64,000 bases of DNA from Molossus alvarezi (GCA_037176705.1 CM073891.1:53570571-53634570); one strand, 5' to 3'; positions 11,561-22,808 are shown, counted from the stretch's first letter. Numbers and translations are program-made. Notes: generated from the letters alone by a model not told the origin.

Positions 11561-11739
11561 TAAAACCATCCCCCAAAACATTTGCTGTAGTTTGGCATAA
11601 GTCCTATACATATATTACTGTCTTAAATACAGATATACTTATAACCACACATACACACCTATACATACATATATGAAATCAGATAGGTAGCTAGATTTTA
11701 GTAGACACTTTGTTGGGCAACTTGTATTTTCTTTTTTTT

Positions 11740-12010
11740 TTAATTTTAATGTGTCCTGGAGAGCTTTTCTTCTCAAAAGGTATAGATATACTTAATTCTA
11801 CATACTACCCTGTTTCTGTATTCACATTTAGGTTATTTAGTATTTTCACTATGTAAAAATGTTATGATGGATATCCTTGTACATCCTCCTAATTACATAT
11901 GCAGGTATATCTCCAAAGTCGATACCTAGAAGTGAAAATGCTTGGTCAAAGGGCAGATGTGTTTGACATTTTAATAAATACTTCTGAATTACCATCCCAA
12001 AAGGAGGAGG
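11740..12010 (-). mobile_element. Ancient LINE fragment, antisense
   Basis: 'gatggatatccttgtacat' and 'gatacctagaagtgaaaatgcttggtcaaaggg' are typical of decayed antisense L1M 3' ends. Confidence 0.5.
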
Positions 12011-12861
12011 ACTGTACCAAATTGCCCTTCTAACTGCATAGGAGAGTTACTACACCAGCTGGGCTCTCAACACTGCCCGCCTCTCCTCTTTCCTTCCCTA
12101 GACTTCTCTCTGCCGCATTCTCTCCATAATTTACCTCTGCTCCTGCCATCCCTACCCAAACATACATATTCTTAGCAAATATCTCACCAAATATTTGTAG
12201 GAAAAATAGAAGTCACCAATGAAGAACTTTCTTGGCTTCCTACCCAAAACCTACAAAACCTGCCCACCCCTATCCTGTCCTCCTTCCCTCCTGTTACGAT
12301 GGTTGGGGTGAGGGCAGTCCTTCCTCCAGTTTAAGGAAATCCTGGGTGTGAGGTCCTTCTCTTCACAAAGGGCTATCTACCTTCCCTTTCAGGGTCTCTG
12401 CTTCCCTTTTCTCCTTAGCTTAACTTCGATCTATCTTCTGCTCTTACCACTCCATTGAAACCCCAGGCCAAATCCAGCACACCCCTACAGGTCTTTTATT
12501 TTAGGTGACTCTTCATAAAGCCACACTCTCGTGATCCTCTCTCTAGGACACTCTTTGTCACTCCTGATCTTGTCCTCAGGCTCCTCTTGTTCGAATCTTC
12601 GAAGTTGGAGTTTGGGGTTTCTGTCCTGGGGCCCTGTGCTCTTTCTCCCTGGGAGATGTTACCCACTTTATCATCCCTTTGTCTTCTCTCGGATCTCTAT
12701 CTTCAGCCCACACCGCCGACCTGTCCAAAGCTGACTTCACCCTCTCCCACTCCGTTTCTCCCTCCCTCCACTCCCTCTCTCCGCCAAACCTTGGCCCCAC
12801 CTCTGGGAAATCCCTTCCGACTCCTCCCCCTTCTAACTCCACAGCCTGGTGGCTCCAGTAC
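12011..12861. other. FBXL13-side unique sequence
   Basis: Pyrimidine-rich, with possible old L2 traces at 12200-12560. Several overlapping open frames at 12530-12930 are by-products of composition, apart from the exon noted at 12862-12936. Confidence 0.45.
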
Positions 12862-12936
12862 CTCGCAGACCTGAGGAATGTAGTTCTCCTTAAAGTAATT
12901 TCTCAGCCTGGGGCTGGCGTTGCGTAGCGAGGCCAT
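12862..12936 (-). CDS. FBXL13: FBXL13 (DRC6) first coding exon, probable
   Basis: This short reverse-strand exon encodes 25 residues, MASLRN... to ...NYIPQVCE. The start sits in a strong Kozak context (CTTGCCATGG), and the exon ends at a phase-0 GAG|GTACTG donor. The tail (NYFKENYIPQVCE) resembles the start of an RIIa-type dimerisation/docking fold, where 'YIPQVYE' is a common motif. The identification rests mainly on synteny: in human, FBXL13 lies head to head with ARMC10 on the opposite strand. FBXL13 is an F-box/leucine-rich-repeat protein of the nexin-dynein regulatory complex of motile cilia, and a perfect X-box 82 bp upstream fits a ciliary gene. An in-frame ATG 42 bp further upstream (12978) lies in a weaker context, so I prefer 12936. 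The rest of the gene should continue to the left of the window; no second exon was recognised in 1-12861. The human N-terminus was not available for comparison. Confidence 0.62.
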
Positions 12937-13017
12937 GGCAAGAGGCCCCACAGCAACTGCGCTCCCCGCCTCCTCCACGCCTGGCGCGGCGGAAGCCAGG
13001 ACCTAGAGCGTCCCGAC

Positions 13018-13031
13018 GTTGCCCCGGCAAC
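13018..13031. promoter_or_regulatory. RFX X-box (perfect imperfect-palindrome consensus)
   Basis: GTTGCC-CC-GGCAAC matches the X-box consensus GTNRCC(N0-3)RGYAAC at every position. RFX factors bind such sites at promoters of ciliary genes. It lies 82 bp upstream of the FBXL13 start and about 436 bp upstream of the ARMC10 start, so the ciliary gene is the likelier target. Confidence 0.72.
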
Positions 13032-13466
13032 CGCGGGGCCGGAAAGGCGGGGCCCCGAAGCCCGGCGCCCCAGCGCGGGTGTCAGCGGCGAGGGAGGCGG
13101 GCCTCGGGCGGTTTGCCGTGGCCTGGGAGGAAGACCTGGGAAGCCCACCTCTGGGCGTGGCAGCCCCCTGGCGTCCCCTTCGGGGTGCAGGGTGGCAGTT
13201 CTTCACGGAGTCCGGCTCTCCTCAGCCCGCCCCTCGCCCCATCTTGGGGGAGCCGCCGGGATGTGTCGGGGCCGGAGTGGGCTGTCTCACTGTTTTCGCC
13301 GGGCTGTTTCCGAGAGGCGGAGCTCAGACTCGGATTTCCTTTCTCCTGCCGCGGTGGAGCTCCAGGTCGGGTGACTGCGGGACCCGCTGGCTTCGCAGGC
13401 CCCTGCGCCGGCGCCCAAGAGCACCCCGCGTCAGGCTCTGCGCGGCGCCCCGGCCCGAGCGGCAGC

Positions 13467-13605
13467 ATGGGCGGCCCCCGGGACGCGGGTTGGGTGGCGG
13501 CGGGCCTGGTCCTGGGGGCCGGCGCCTGCTACTGTATTTACCGGCTGACGCGGGGCCAGCGGCGAGGCGGCCGGGGCCTTCGGCTGCGTCCCTCGCGGTC
13601 CGCAG
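13467..13605 (+). CDS. ARMC10: ARMC10 coding exon 1 (mitochondrial membrane anchor)
   Basis: This exon encodes 46 residues plus the first base of the next codon (phase 1) and ends at a CAG|GTGAG donor. The start MGGPRDAGWVAAG is the recognisable ARMC10 N-terminus. Residues 7-26 form a glycine/alanine-rich membrane segment followed by a basic run (RLTRGQRRGGR), the signal-anchor pattern that places ARMC-family proteins in the outer mitochondrial membrane facing the cytosol. ARMC10 (SVH) is reported to act in mitochondrial dynamics and trafficking with the Miro/TRAK machinery, and one isoform binds p53. The six exons in this window join in frame: 139+149+135+177+72+252 nt, giving 307 residues and a stop. 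This is one residue shorter than the human 308-residue isoform. The exon lies in a CpG island and is transcribed away from FBXL13. Confidence 0.95.
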
Positions 13606-15222
13606 GTGAGGTCCCGGGGGACCGGGCAGGTGTGCGGGGCCGGGGGCCGGGGGCCGGGGGCCGGGCCTATCCCAAGGCTGGGTGTTGAAGAGGCCGCTGG
13701 CGCTCATGGCTTTCCTGTGCTCGGAGTGAAAACAGGAGCCGAGCCCGAGGAGGGAGGGAAGCCCGAGTGCAGAGGGCGGATCGTCCACTTGATTGGGTTC
13801 GGGGTTTGGACCGCTTCCCTGCCTCCACCTCTTTGTTCCAAATCCTGGGATGAAAAAGTGTCCAAACTTTCCGCCTGAGCCCGGCGCCACAGCTGAGGAT
13901 TCGATTTCTCTAAAGCATGTTGATTGCTTTTCAAGTAAAATCTTGCTTCCGGCCTTTGGGTTACCAAGGGGATTCCCTGACTGGACCGGGGGTTGTGAGG
14001 GCCTGGAGCCGTCACCCTGGAAGAAAGGACACAGCCCAGCCTCTCCGAGGGGGAGGTACCTGGAAGTCACCGCAGTCCATGTGCTTGCGGAGTTGCAGGG
14101 GGATGGTGGAGATAGATGTCCTTACAGCTGTTTCAAAATGGAATAGTTGTCTGCGTGGGGAAACCCTCCTGGCCAACAAGTACAGCATTAGGTTTCTGTC
14201 CGGAAGTTGGTAGGTGCATTCAGAATTCTAACAATTTCCTGAATGTTCTGAGGGCTATTTCAGATAATGGAAGCTGTTAGGGAAGTAATTAAAATCACCT
14301 GCCAACCAAGACACTCCTCTCTACAAATGGAGAAAAGAACTAAGTAGCTTTATTATAGAATTGTGGTGGGAGAGAACCGAGAGACCACCAGAGCCAAATT
14401 AAAGACAAATAGAGGACAAAGCTGGCCGGCGACTGATCCCAAGTTCTCCAGAGGAGATTTGGAGATCAGCCCCGACTTTTAGCTACGTTTTTATTTTATA
14501 GGGGGCTTGTTACAAATGTCTGCATCTGGCATTTCTTGATGGCCTTGGGGGAGAGCAAGCAAGTACAGAAGCGGAGGCAGTTGTCGATAAGTGGGAGGAA
14601 GCTGAGGCGGCAGGGAACTGCTCAGCACACATCTATGGTCAGGGTAGTCCTGCTATTCACTCCATCTTCTAAGTTCTAAAAAACAAGAAATTCGCTTAGA
14701 GGACAACCAGGCCAGCTGGCACTTACTCAGTTTGTCTCTGAAAGCTCCACAGTCGGCCTTTTGTATTATTTAATCAGGGCGTGGTGAGACAAGCAGGCCA
14801 GCACAGAATAAGCACTTGACCAGATTTCTACACCTATCACAGGCAGTCTGCGACAGGATTGCAAAGACAAAGAGTTTTTGCCCCTTTATGTACCCAGGCA
14901 GATGTAACCTATTTTATATTACATACATGTTCTCAAGATAAACAGCTTGTCCTTAAGACAGGACTTGACAGCAGCATTTGCTACAGGGAAGTGCAGGGAA
15001 CCCACCTCCCTATAGGTCATCCTAACTGCATTGGTAGTTGGGGTGACTATTTGTATTAGCCTTTATCCAGAGGGAAAATAAGACTTCTCAGTACCTTTAT
15101 GATAAGCAGGTGTTTACAACATGGAGCCAGATGCCAAACCTAACATCAAAAACGATATCAGCTCCATCTGAAGTTCCTTGATGATTACATTTTATTTTTG
15201 TTTTTATGTTTATGTTTTAAAC

Positions 15223-15447
15223 CAGTGGTTCTCAACCTTCCTAATGCCGTGACCCTTTAATATAGTTCCTCGTGTTGTATGTGGTCGTATCTGCATGTGA
15301 GCGGACCCTCCTGGAGATGGATAGAGGAGCGGTGTCTCAGTTCCTTAGACCATCGGAAATAGGTGTTTTCCCATGGTCTTAGGCGACCCCTGTGAAAGGA
15401 TCTTTCGACACCCAAAGGGGTCGCGACCCACAGGTTGAGAACTCCTG
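15223..15447 (+). mobile_element. SPIN-like hAT MITE, copy 1
   Basis: Begins CAGTGGTTCTCAACCTTC and ends in the inverted counterpart (GGTTGAGAACTCCTG). A perfect 8-bp TSD (ttttaaac) at 15215-15222 and 15448-15455 is the hAT hallmark. Ends match SPIN-type elements, a family known for horizontal transfer among tetrapods. The interior diverges from copy 2. Confidence 0.85.
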
Positions 15448-15954
15448 TTTTAAACAAATAATTCCAAAGCCCCTAAGAAAGACTTTATTGGGTTGTAAAG
15501 TGGCAAGAGGCTTACTTAGCTTTAAAAAATAAGTATATCTATGTCAAGAGACAGATAAAGGAATGACAGATTTGCCCAAGGAAATACTGTAAGAAAAGGG
15601 AGTGGAAGGGTGAGGCTCTCTTTCTCTTTTTGCATAAGGGAAAAATCTACTTTTTTACAAAAGATTTGCATTTATACTTACAAAGCCTAATTTGTTGTTT
15701 TGTGTCAGAGATGTTTCTGTATAAGTAATTGGTCTGGTGGCCTGGACTTACATACCTAATTTGTACGGAAGAAGACTGACAGAGTCTTACTTTTAAACTT
15801 AATTTTATCATTTCCCAAAATCACCATTACCACAAGTCAAGAAGCTTACAAAATAAGCTGCTCACAGTCCCTTCTTCCTGAAGCTATACTATACCTTTAT
15901 CTTTGAAAATACCCATTTAGTCAGCATCATTTTTAGATTTTAGAGAGTGATCTT

Positions 15955-18175
15955 TTTTTAATTGAGGTACAGTTAACATATAACACTTTAGTTTTTGATG
16001 TAAATCATAATGATTTGATATATGTATATGTCACAATAAGTTTATTGACACACATCACCACACATAGTTAACAATTTTTTTTTCCTTTGGATGAGAACTT
16101 TTAAGTCACTCTCTTAGCAATTTTCAAGAATATAATATTGTTAACCATAGTCACCAAGCTGTACATTACATCCCCAGGATTTATCTTTTAACTGGAAGTT
16201 TGTACCTCTTAACTACCTCCACCCATTTTATACATGGAGTTGCCACCACACCCTCCCACGACCACCACCTCTGGCAACCACCAATCTATTCTCTGTATCT
16301 GAATTTGTTTGTTTTTAGATGCTACATATAAGTGAGATACAGTTTGTCCTCCCTTGCTTATTTCATTTAGCATAATGCCCTCGAAATCCATCCATATTGT
16401 CACATATGGCAGGATTTCCTTTTCTATGCCTGAACAATATTTTGTATATCCACATATATGTATACACATCACTTTTTCTTTATTCATCTGTCAATGACAC
16501 TTAGGTAGTTTCCATATATTATAAATAATGAATATATGGGTTCAGATATCTTTTCAAAATAGTGATTTTGTTTTCTTTAGATAACACCCAGAAGTAGAAT
16601 TGCTGGATTATATGGTATTTTTAATTTTTTGAGGATCCGCCTTACATTCCCACCAACAGTGCACAATGGTTTCCTTTTCTCTTTGTCCTCACCAACACTT
16701 ATCTCTTGTCTTTTTGATGATAGACATTCTAACAAATGTGAGGTGATAACTCATTGTGGCTTTGATTTGCATTTTTCTCATGGACCTATTTACCGTGATT
16801 ATTTATGTCTTTGGAAAAATGTCTATTCAAATCTTCTGTTCATTTTTTAATCTGATTGTTTTGGGTTTTTAGCTATTAACTTGCATGAGTTCTTTATAGT
16901 TTTGGATATTAACCCCCTTAGGAGATAACATGATTTGCAAGTATTTTTCTCCCATTCCATAGGTTATCTTTTCGTTTTATTGATGGTTTCTTTTGCTGTG
17001 CAAGAGTTTTGTACTTTGATATAGTCCCACTTGTTTATTTTCACTTATGCTGCTTTTGTTTCTAATGTCAAACCCAAAAAATTATGCAGGACATTTGTCA
17101 AGACATTTGTCGGTTTGGCTCAGCAGTTAGAGCATCAGCCTGCGGTCCAGAGAGGCCCGGGTTCGGTTCCCGCTAAGGGCATGTACCTCGGTTGCAGTTT
17201 GTCCCTGGCCCTGGTTGGGTCATGCAGGAGGCAGCCACTCGATGTGTCCCTTTCACATCGATGTTTCTCTCTCTCCTCCTCTCTCTCCCTCCCACTCTGT
17301 CTGAACAAAAAATGGAAAAAATATCCTCGGGTAAGGATTAAAAAAAAAAGTTTATTGCCTATGTTTTCTCCTAGGAGTTTTACAGTTTCACATCTTACTT
17401 TCAAATCTTTATCCATTTTCAACTGATTTTTGTGTATGGTATAAAATAATAGTCTAGTTTTATCTTTTGCATGTAGCTCTCCACTTTTTCTACCACCACT
17501 TACTGAAGAGACTATCCTTTCCCCATTGTATATTTTTGGCTCATTTGTCATAAATTAATTGATCATGCATATGTGAGTTTATGTCTGGAGTCTGTAGGGT
17601 TTTCTGTCTTACATCATACAAATAGTGACAGTTTACTTCTTTTCCAATTTGGATGCCTTTTATTTGCTAAGTGCTCTAGCTAGGACTTCCAATACTCTGT
17701 TAAATAAAAGAGTGCATATCCTTGTCTTATTGCTGATCTTAGAGGAAAACTTTTCACCATCAGTATGATGTTAACTGTGGGCTTGTCATATATGGTCTAT
17801 AGTAATGTTAAGGTACAATACGTCTATATTTGTTTTGTTGAGAGTTTTTATCATAAGTGGATTTTGAATTTTGTCAAATCATGTTTCTACATCTATTGAG
17901 ATGATCATATGATATTTACCTTTTATTTTGAAGTGGTATATCACATTGACTGATTTGCAGATGTTGAACCATCCTTGCACCCCGGGAGTAAGTTTCAGTT
18001 GATCATGTTGTATGAATGTTTTAATGTATTGTTGAATTCAGTTTGCCTGTATTTTTTTGAGATTTTTGCATCTGTGTTCACTAGGAATATTGGCCTATGG
18101 TTTTCTTCTCTTACGGCATCCTTGTGTGGTTTTGATATCAGGGTAATTCTGGTCTCTTAAAATAAGTTTGGAAGA
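15955..18175 (-). mobile_element. Old LINE-1 (L1M-like), antisense
   Basis: 3' UTR ('cagttaacatataacac', 'agtcaccaagctgtacattac') followed by ORF2 in reverse ('tgcattttgg...tttctccc' style text) up to the reverse-transcriptase region near 18150. Many stops and indels. A VES SINE interrupts it at 17107-17350. Confidence 0.85.
17107..17350 (+). mobile_element. VES SINE, 5'-truncated
   Basis: Starts at 'cggtttggctcag', missing the first bases of the head. Young 'ggtccagagag...cgctaagggcatgtacc' subfamily, inserted in the antisense L1. Confidence 0.92.
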
Positions 18176-18869
18176 GTTTCCCCACCTCTCAGTTTCCGTT
18201 TCATTTATTTCTGCTCTCATCTTTATTTCCTTCCTCTACTGATGTTCACTTCATGTGTAGGTTAAATTGATGCTTGCTCTGTAGGCCACAGTTATTAAGA
18301 TAAACAAATAGGCCTCTTTCCTGGGGAGGGGGGAACTGATTTCATTCTACTGCTTCTGCTGGGCCCTGGGGTGTTATCAGAAGCAGTCTGCACAAGCCCT
18401 TTGATAACTGTCTCTTAATTCGCCATAGCCTTGTGGGCCTTGTGGATGCAAGCCCCATTCTTTTAAAGCTAGACATTTTGGGGACCTATCTCTCAGGTGG
18501 AAGTCTTAAAAATTTGGCCACAGAATGTAGCATCCAAACCCTTCACTCCTCTGGGAGAATCTGAAGTGTGAATTCCCTCCCAGTTGTGTGTCGCTGCAGC
18601 AAGGGTGGTGTTTATGGCAAGGTTTTGTCGTGTTTACTGGATGGTAGGAATCACTCATTTTCTGAATTTCTTTCACAGGGAATTGTGCACTATGTAGTTG
18701 TAGATTCAGTATGTCTGTGGGAAGAGGTGAGTTCAGTATCTTCTATATCACCCTCTTGAACCATAACCAGGTGATCTTTTCTTTGTCTTAAAGTTTAAGA
18801 AATTTATAATTTCTGTACTGTTAAGACTGTTTGAGAGCATTGAAAAAGATGGAAACCATTGCAGTTCAC
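18176..18869. other. Unique intronic sequence
   Basis: No gene or repeat recognised. Confidence 0.45.
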
Positions 18870-19095
18870 TTCACCTGATACCAATACATGACAAGAATAG
18901 CATTAAAGTACTTTAAATCTATCTCAATTATGAATAGAAATTCTAAATGAAATATTAGCAAATCATATCCATCGGGATTAAAGTACCAAGGCCAAATCGA
19001 TATGTAAGGAAGATTTATATTGGAAAATATATTAATGTAATTTATTGCATTAATATAGAGTAAAAGCAAAAACACATCATTATTACAGCATTTGA

Positions 19096-19357
19096 GTCCT
19101 GGCTTGTGTTGCTAAGTGGTTAGAGCATTGGCCTACAGACCGAGGGTTTGTGGATTCAATTCCCAGTCAAGGGCTTGTACCTGGGTTACAGGTTTGGTCC
19201 CTGGCCCCAGCTGGGACACATGTGAGAAGCAATCAATTGATGTGTCTCTCTCACATCGATGTTTCTGTCTCCGTCTTTCTTCCGCCTCCCTCCCTTACTC
19301 ACTCTCTAAAAAATCAGTGGGGGGGGGGGGGATCCTCAGGTGAGGATTAATAATAAT
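19096..19357 (+). mobile_element. VES SINE with a 13-base G run
   Basis: TSD 'acagcatttga' at 19085-19095 and 19358-19368. The usual 'aatcaatggaaaaa' near the end is replaced by G13 at 19319-19331. Confidence 0.92.
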
Positions 19358-19770
19358 ACAGCATTTGAAAATTATCATTTCTGATAAAAAAAAATTGCAG
19401 TAAGTTAGGAGTAAATAGAAGGAAATGTTCTTAAGTTGATGAAGAGCATCCATCAAAAACCAAAATCAAACATTATGTTTAATGGTGAAACACTAGCATC
19501 CTTACTAAATTCAAGGGCAAGAGAAGGGTGCCTGCTGTCACAACTACTATTCAACCTTGTCCTGGAGTCATAGCTTGGTAAGACAGAAAACAATGCATAA
19601 ATATTAGAAAGGGGACAAAATTATAATTAGTAAGTGACATAATGATTTATTTAGAAAAATAAGAGAATCAACTAACTTTTAGCCGTAATAAGAGTTTAAT
19701 AAAGTAACTTGAATACCAGATAAATATACCCAAATTAGTAGTTTTTTGTATATAAGCAGTAACCACTTCA

Positions 19771-20019
19771 ATTTTTTTTTTTATCCTCACCCGAAGACAC
19801 TTTTGCATTTATCTTCAGACAGAACGAGGGGGAGAGAGGGAGGAATAGCGAGAGAGAAAAACACTGAAGAGAGACACATTGACTGACTGCCACCCGCACA
19901 ACCCCAACCGGGTCCAGGCTCGAACCGCAACCGAGGTACGTGCCCTTAGCAGGAACCGAACCCAGCACTCTCTGGTCTGCGGGCCGATGCTCTAACTGCT
20001 AAGCCAAACTGGCCAGGGC
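19771..20019 (-). mobile_element. VES SINE, antisense
   Basis: TSD 'accactt' at 19762-19768 and 20020-20026. Confidence 0.92.
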
Positions 20020-20438
20020 ACCACTTTAAAATTTTAATGGGAAAGATTTTATTTATGATAGTAATAAAAACTTTAAAAACTAAGAGTACATCTAGCAAGA
20101 AGCCTGTATGAAGATAATTTTAAATGAAGGACATAGGACTACACAAACAGAAAAGCATATTAAGTACCTGTTTGGAATGAGTCTGTATCATGACAGTTAT
20201 CTTGATGTTTACCTTGCTATTGTTATTATTTGGTAGACACTTTTCATTTCCTTTGAGTTGTAGTATTTCCTCAGTTTACCCAAGGGAATGGAGAACCACT
20301 GAGCCCAAAATTCTTTCAGTCTTGTTGGCACAAAGCTAAGTGCAGACCTAGGATACATGTTTGCTCACCTGTGTAACAGCAGTTCAAAAATTCACCAGTG
20401 GAAAAGCTGGATAATTGGGTGATCATCAGACTCTACAA

Positions 20439-20661
20439 CAGTGGTTCTCAACCTGTGGGCTGTGACCCCTTTGGGGGTCTAACGACCCTTTCACAGGGGT
20501 CGCCTAAGACCATCGGAAAACACATATTTCCGATGGCGATTCTAACAGTAGCAAAATTATAGTTATGAAGTATCAACGAAAATAATTTTATGGTTGGGGG
20601 TCACCACAACATGTGGAACTGTATTAAAGGGTCGTGGCATTAGGAAGGTTGAGAACCACTA
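20439..20661 (-). mobile_element. SPIN-like hAT MITE, copy 2
   Basis: Ends are CAGTGGTTCTCAACC and GGTTGAGAACCACT. The interior carries the standard blocks 'gaccctttcacaggggtcgcctaagaccatcgg', 'ataattttatggttgggggtcacc' and 'aaagggtcgtggcatta'. The left flank ctctacaa fits the hAT target preference, but no matching right copy remains. Confidence 0.85.
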
Positions 20662-21250
20662 AAAAAAGGGTTTAGAGTTTTAGGTTTATTTCTTTACTGA
20701 AAAAGTAACACATGGTTTTTATTAAAAATTCAAGCAGAGAATTTAGTATTTATTTACAAAATTTAAATAGGGCTCATCATTTTAATAGATTAAGAGGAAT
20801 GGTGGTGTATGGGGTAGGGGAGAGAGAAATGGACTGGGAGTGAAAAGATCTGGATTCTAGAGCCAATTTTGTTGTTAACCAGCCATGTGTCCTATTAATA
20901 AAACTAATAACTAAAATATTCCAGGTCTTCACAGTATTTGAAGCACAAAACTGCTTTGAGGCCAGGCACTATTAACTCCCATATAGTAAATGAAGAATCT
21001 AATGCTTAGAGAGGTTAAGTCTCTCAGCTGGTAAGTAGCTTAGCTGGAATTAAACTAGACACTCAAATGTCTTAGCATTGGCTTACTTCAAACTACCACA
21101 TTGCACCTCTTCCCTTCAAGTGAAAATTCTACGATTTAACACTTTTCCCTGTAAAATTTTACGTAACCATTTATAAATTATTTGTATATCTATAAAAAAA
21201 TTTTTTAAATGTCTTTGTGTGGAAGTGCATAAAGAAATAATCGGATTTTG

Positions 21251-21849
21251 CCCGGCCAGTGTGGCCCAGTGGTTGAGAGTCGACCCATGCACCAAGAGGT
21301 CGCGCCCCCCCCCCCCTTAGATTCCCAAGTCAGGGCATGTGGGAGACTGTTTGCATGGCATCCATTTTGTTACAATCTGCTCTGCCATCTCCTGCCCCAA
21401 GGCAGGATATCTCTGTATACAATGTTTCTGCATTCTTTAAGTAACCATTTACTCAGCCAGTTATGCTCTGTTTGTCTTTTGTTCCACCCTGGATATTTAC
21501 TGATATTTACCTGAAATTGCTTCAGGGTGGTTACCACAAACTTATCGCTTGGCAACAAATGTTCTTGTTTTTCTACTTCTTGCCCTATATATACTGTGGA
21601 TCTCCCCAGAATAAACGAGACTTGATCAGAGCCCTGTCTTGTCTCCATTTCTGTGTCTCTTGTCCCTCCTCATCCTCACTCCCCCTCTAGAGTCCTCGTT
21701 GCTCGACCTGCGGAATGGGTCAAGGGCACATGCCCAGATTGTGGGCTTGATCCCCAGTGAGGGTCATGCAGGAGGCGGCCAGTCGAGGTTCTCTGTCATT
21801 GATGTTTTGATATCTCTCTCTGAAATCAATAGAGAAAAATAAAAATAAA
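21251..21849 (+). mobile_element. VES SINE split by a solo LTR
   Basis: The SINE's own TSD, 18 bp with one mismatch (agaaataatcggattttg), lies at 21233-21250 and 21850-21867. The SINE is interrupted between 21337 and 21723 by an LTR. It also carries a C12 run at 21305-21316. Confidence 0.92.
21338..21722 (+). mobile_element. Solo LTR, 385 bp, 6-bp TSD (class II ERV-like)
   Basis: Starts TGTGGGAG and ends GGGTCA (TG...CA). It is flanked by a perfect 6-bp duplication of the SINE (agggca) at 21332-21337 and 21723-21728. A TATA-like 'cctatatatactg' (about 21583-21596) and AATAAA at 21610-21615 give U3-R-U5 order on +. A 6-bp TSD is typical of betaretrovirus-like ERVs. No internal genes remain. 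Confidence 0.9.
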
Positions 21850-22465
21850 AGAAGTAATCGGATTTTGAAATGTCTTGGAAGTATGGCTGAGTTAAATTTA
21901 TTATATTTCTGCCATATATGTATTGTATAAAATCACATAACTTCCAGGTTGAATAGGAACCTTTGGAACCAGTTATCGTCTTAGATCAACCCTTTTATTT
22001 TACACATGAGAAAACAGACCCAAAAAGAGGTTAAGTGACTTGGCTACAGCTTTGTATTTTCATTTTTCTGGTCTCTGCTGCTAACTCCTGTGTGACTTTA
22101 GCAAATCCTTCAATGATCTTGACTTCAGTTTCCTTGAGTGTAACATTAAAATTGTTTCCATTCTAATTTGTCATTCTTTCACTTATCTTTTCAAGTATTC
22201 TTTGGGTGGAGCCCTGTTTTATAAAGTGTAAATGAGTGGAGTAAAGGCAGGGTCCGCCCAGAGATCCTGATAATAAAACTTGGGAGTGAGACTCTGCTAG
22301 TTTTTTAGCATTTAGATTTTTCTAAGAGTTGATTTCTTATTTGGCTTCTTCAGGACGTCATCTCACTTATTGGTTCTCATAATCTATACTTGTCCCTTTC
22401 CCTCATAGTTTTTATGATTCTTCTTTAAGTAATATACTCAATTATTTCTTCGTATTATTATTTTT

Positions 22466-22624
22466 AATCCTCACCTGAGGGTATGTTTTTACTGATTTTG
22501 GAGAGAGAGGAACATGGTACAAGAAACATCAATTGCCTCCCGTATGCACCCTGACCTGGAATGAACCCACAAACTTTTGGTGTGAGGGACAATGCTCCAA
22601 CCAACTGAGCAACCTGACTAGGGC
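22466..22624 (-). mobile_element. VES SINE, antisense, degenerate
   Basis: 'aatcctcacctgagggtatg' start and 'gagcaacctgactagggc' end, with the central CT block mostly lost. Confidence 0.85.
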
Positions 22625-22808
22625 TACTTATTTTAATTACAGCAGTAATACATGTTTATTGTTTACAGCAGTAATATGCATTTATTGTTTTAAAAAATCA
22701 GAAAGTATTCATTAGCACAGGGTAGAAAATAAAAGTCATTTTTAATCCCAGCACCCAAAGTTAACCACCTATAATAATTTGATACATATTATTAAAAAGG
22801 AAAGTACA

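Larger units (their letters stand above)
12900..13720. promoter_or_regulatory. CpG-rich bidirectional promoter between FBXL13 and ARMC10
   Basis: This GC-rich, CpG-dense island separates two ATGs pointing apart (12936 on - and 13467 on +, about 530 bp). It contains several GC boxes (for example around 13043-13056 and 13227-13240), a YY1-like CCATCTTGG at 13239-13247 and an RFX X-box at 13018-13031. No TATA box is obvious, as is usual for CpG-island promoters. CpG density drops sharply on both sides. Transcription start sites cannot be read from sequence alone. Confidence 0.8.
18870..20130 (+). mobile_element. Decayed LINE-1 ORF2, sense
   Basis: Reverse-transcriptase-region text ('aatggtgaaacactagcatcc', 'gtgcctgctgtcacaactac', 'attcaaccttgtcctggag') with multiple stops, interrupted by two VES SINEs. 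Confidence 0.75.

Noticed and set aside
13019..13609. 196-codon frame on + and a 248-codon frame on - in the CpG island
   Set aside because: Stop-poor frames are expected in GC-rich DNA. The real ARMC10 frame is the one starting at 13467.
14340..15170. Possible reverse-strand LTR in ARMC10 intron 1
   Set aside because: An antisense AATAAAGC and some LTR-like text are visible, but no matching ends or TSD could be fixed.
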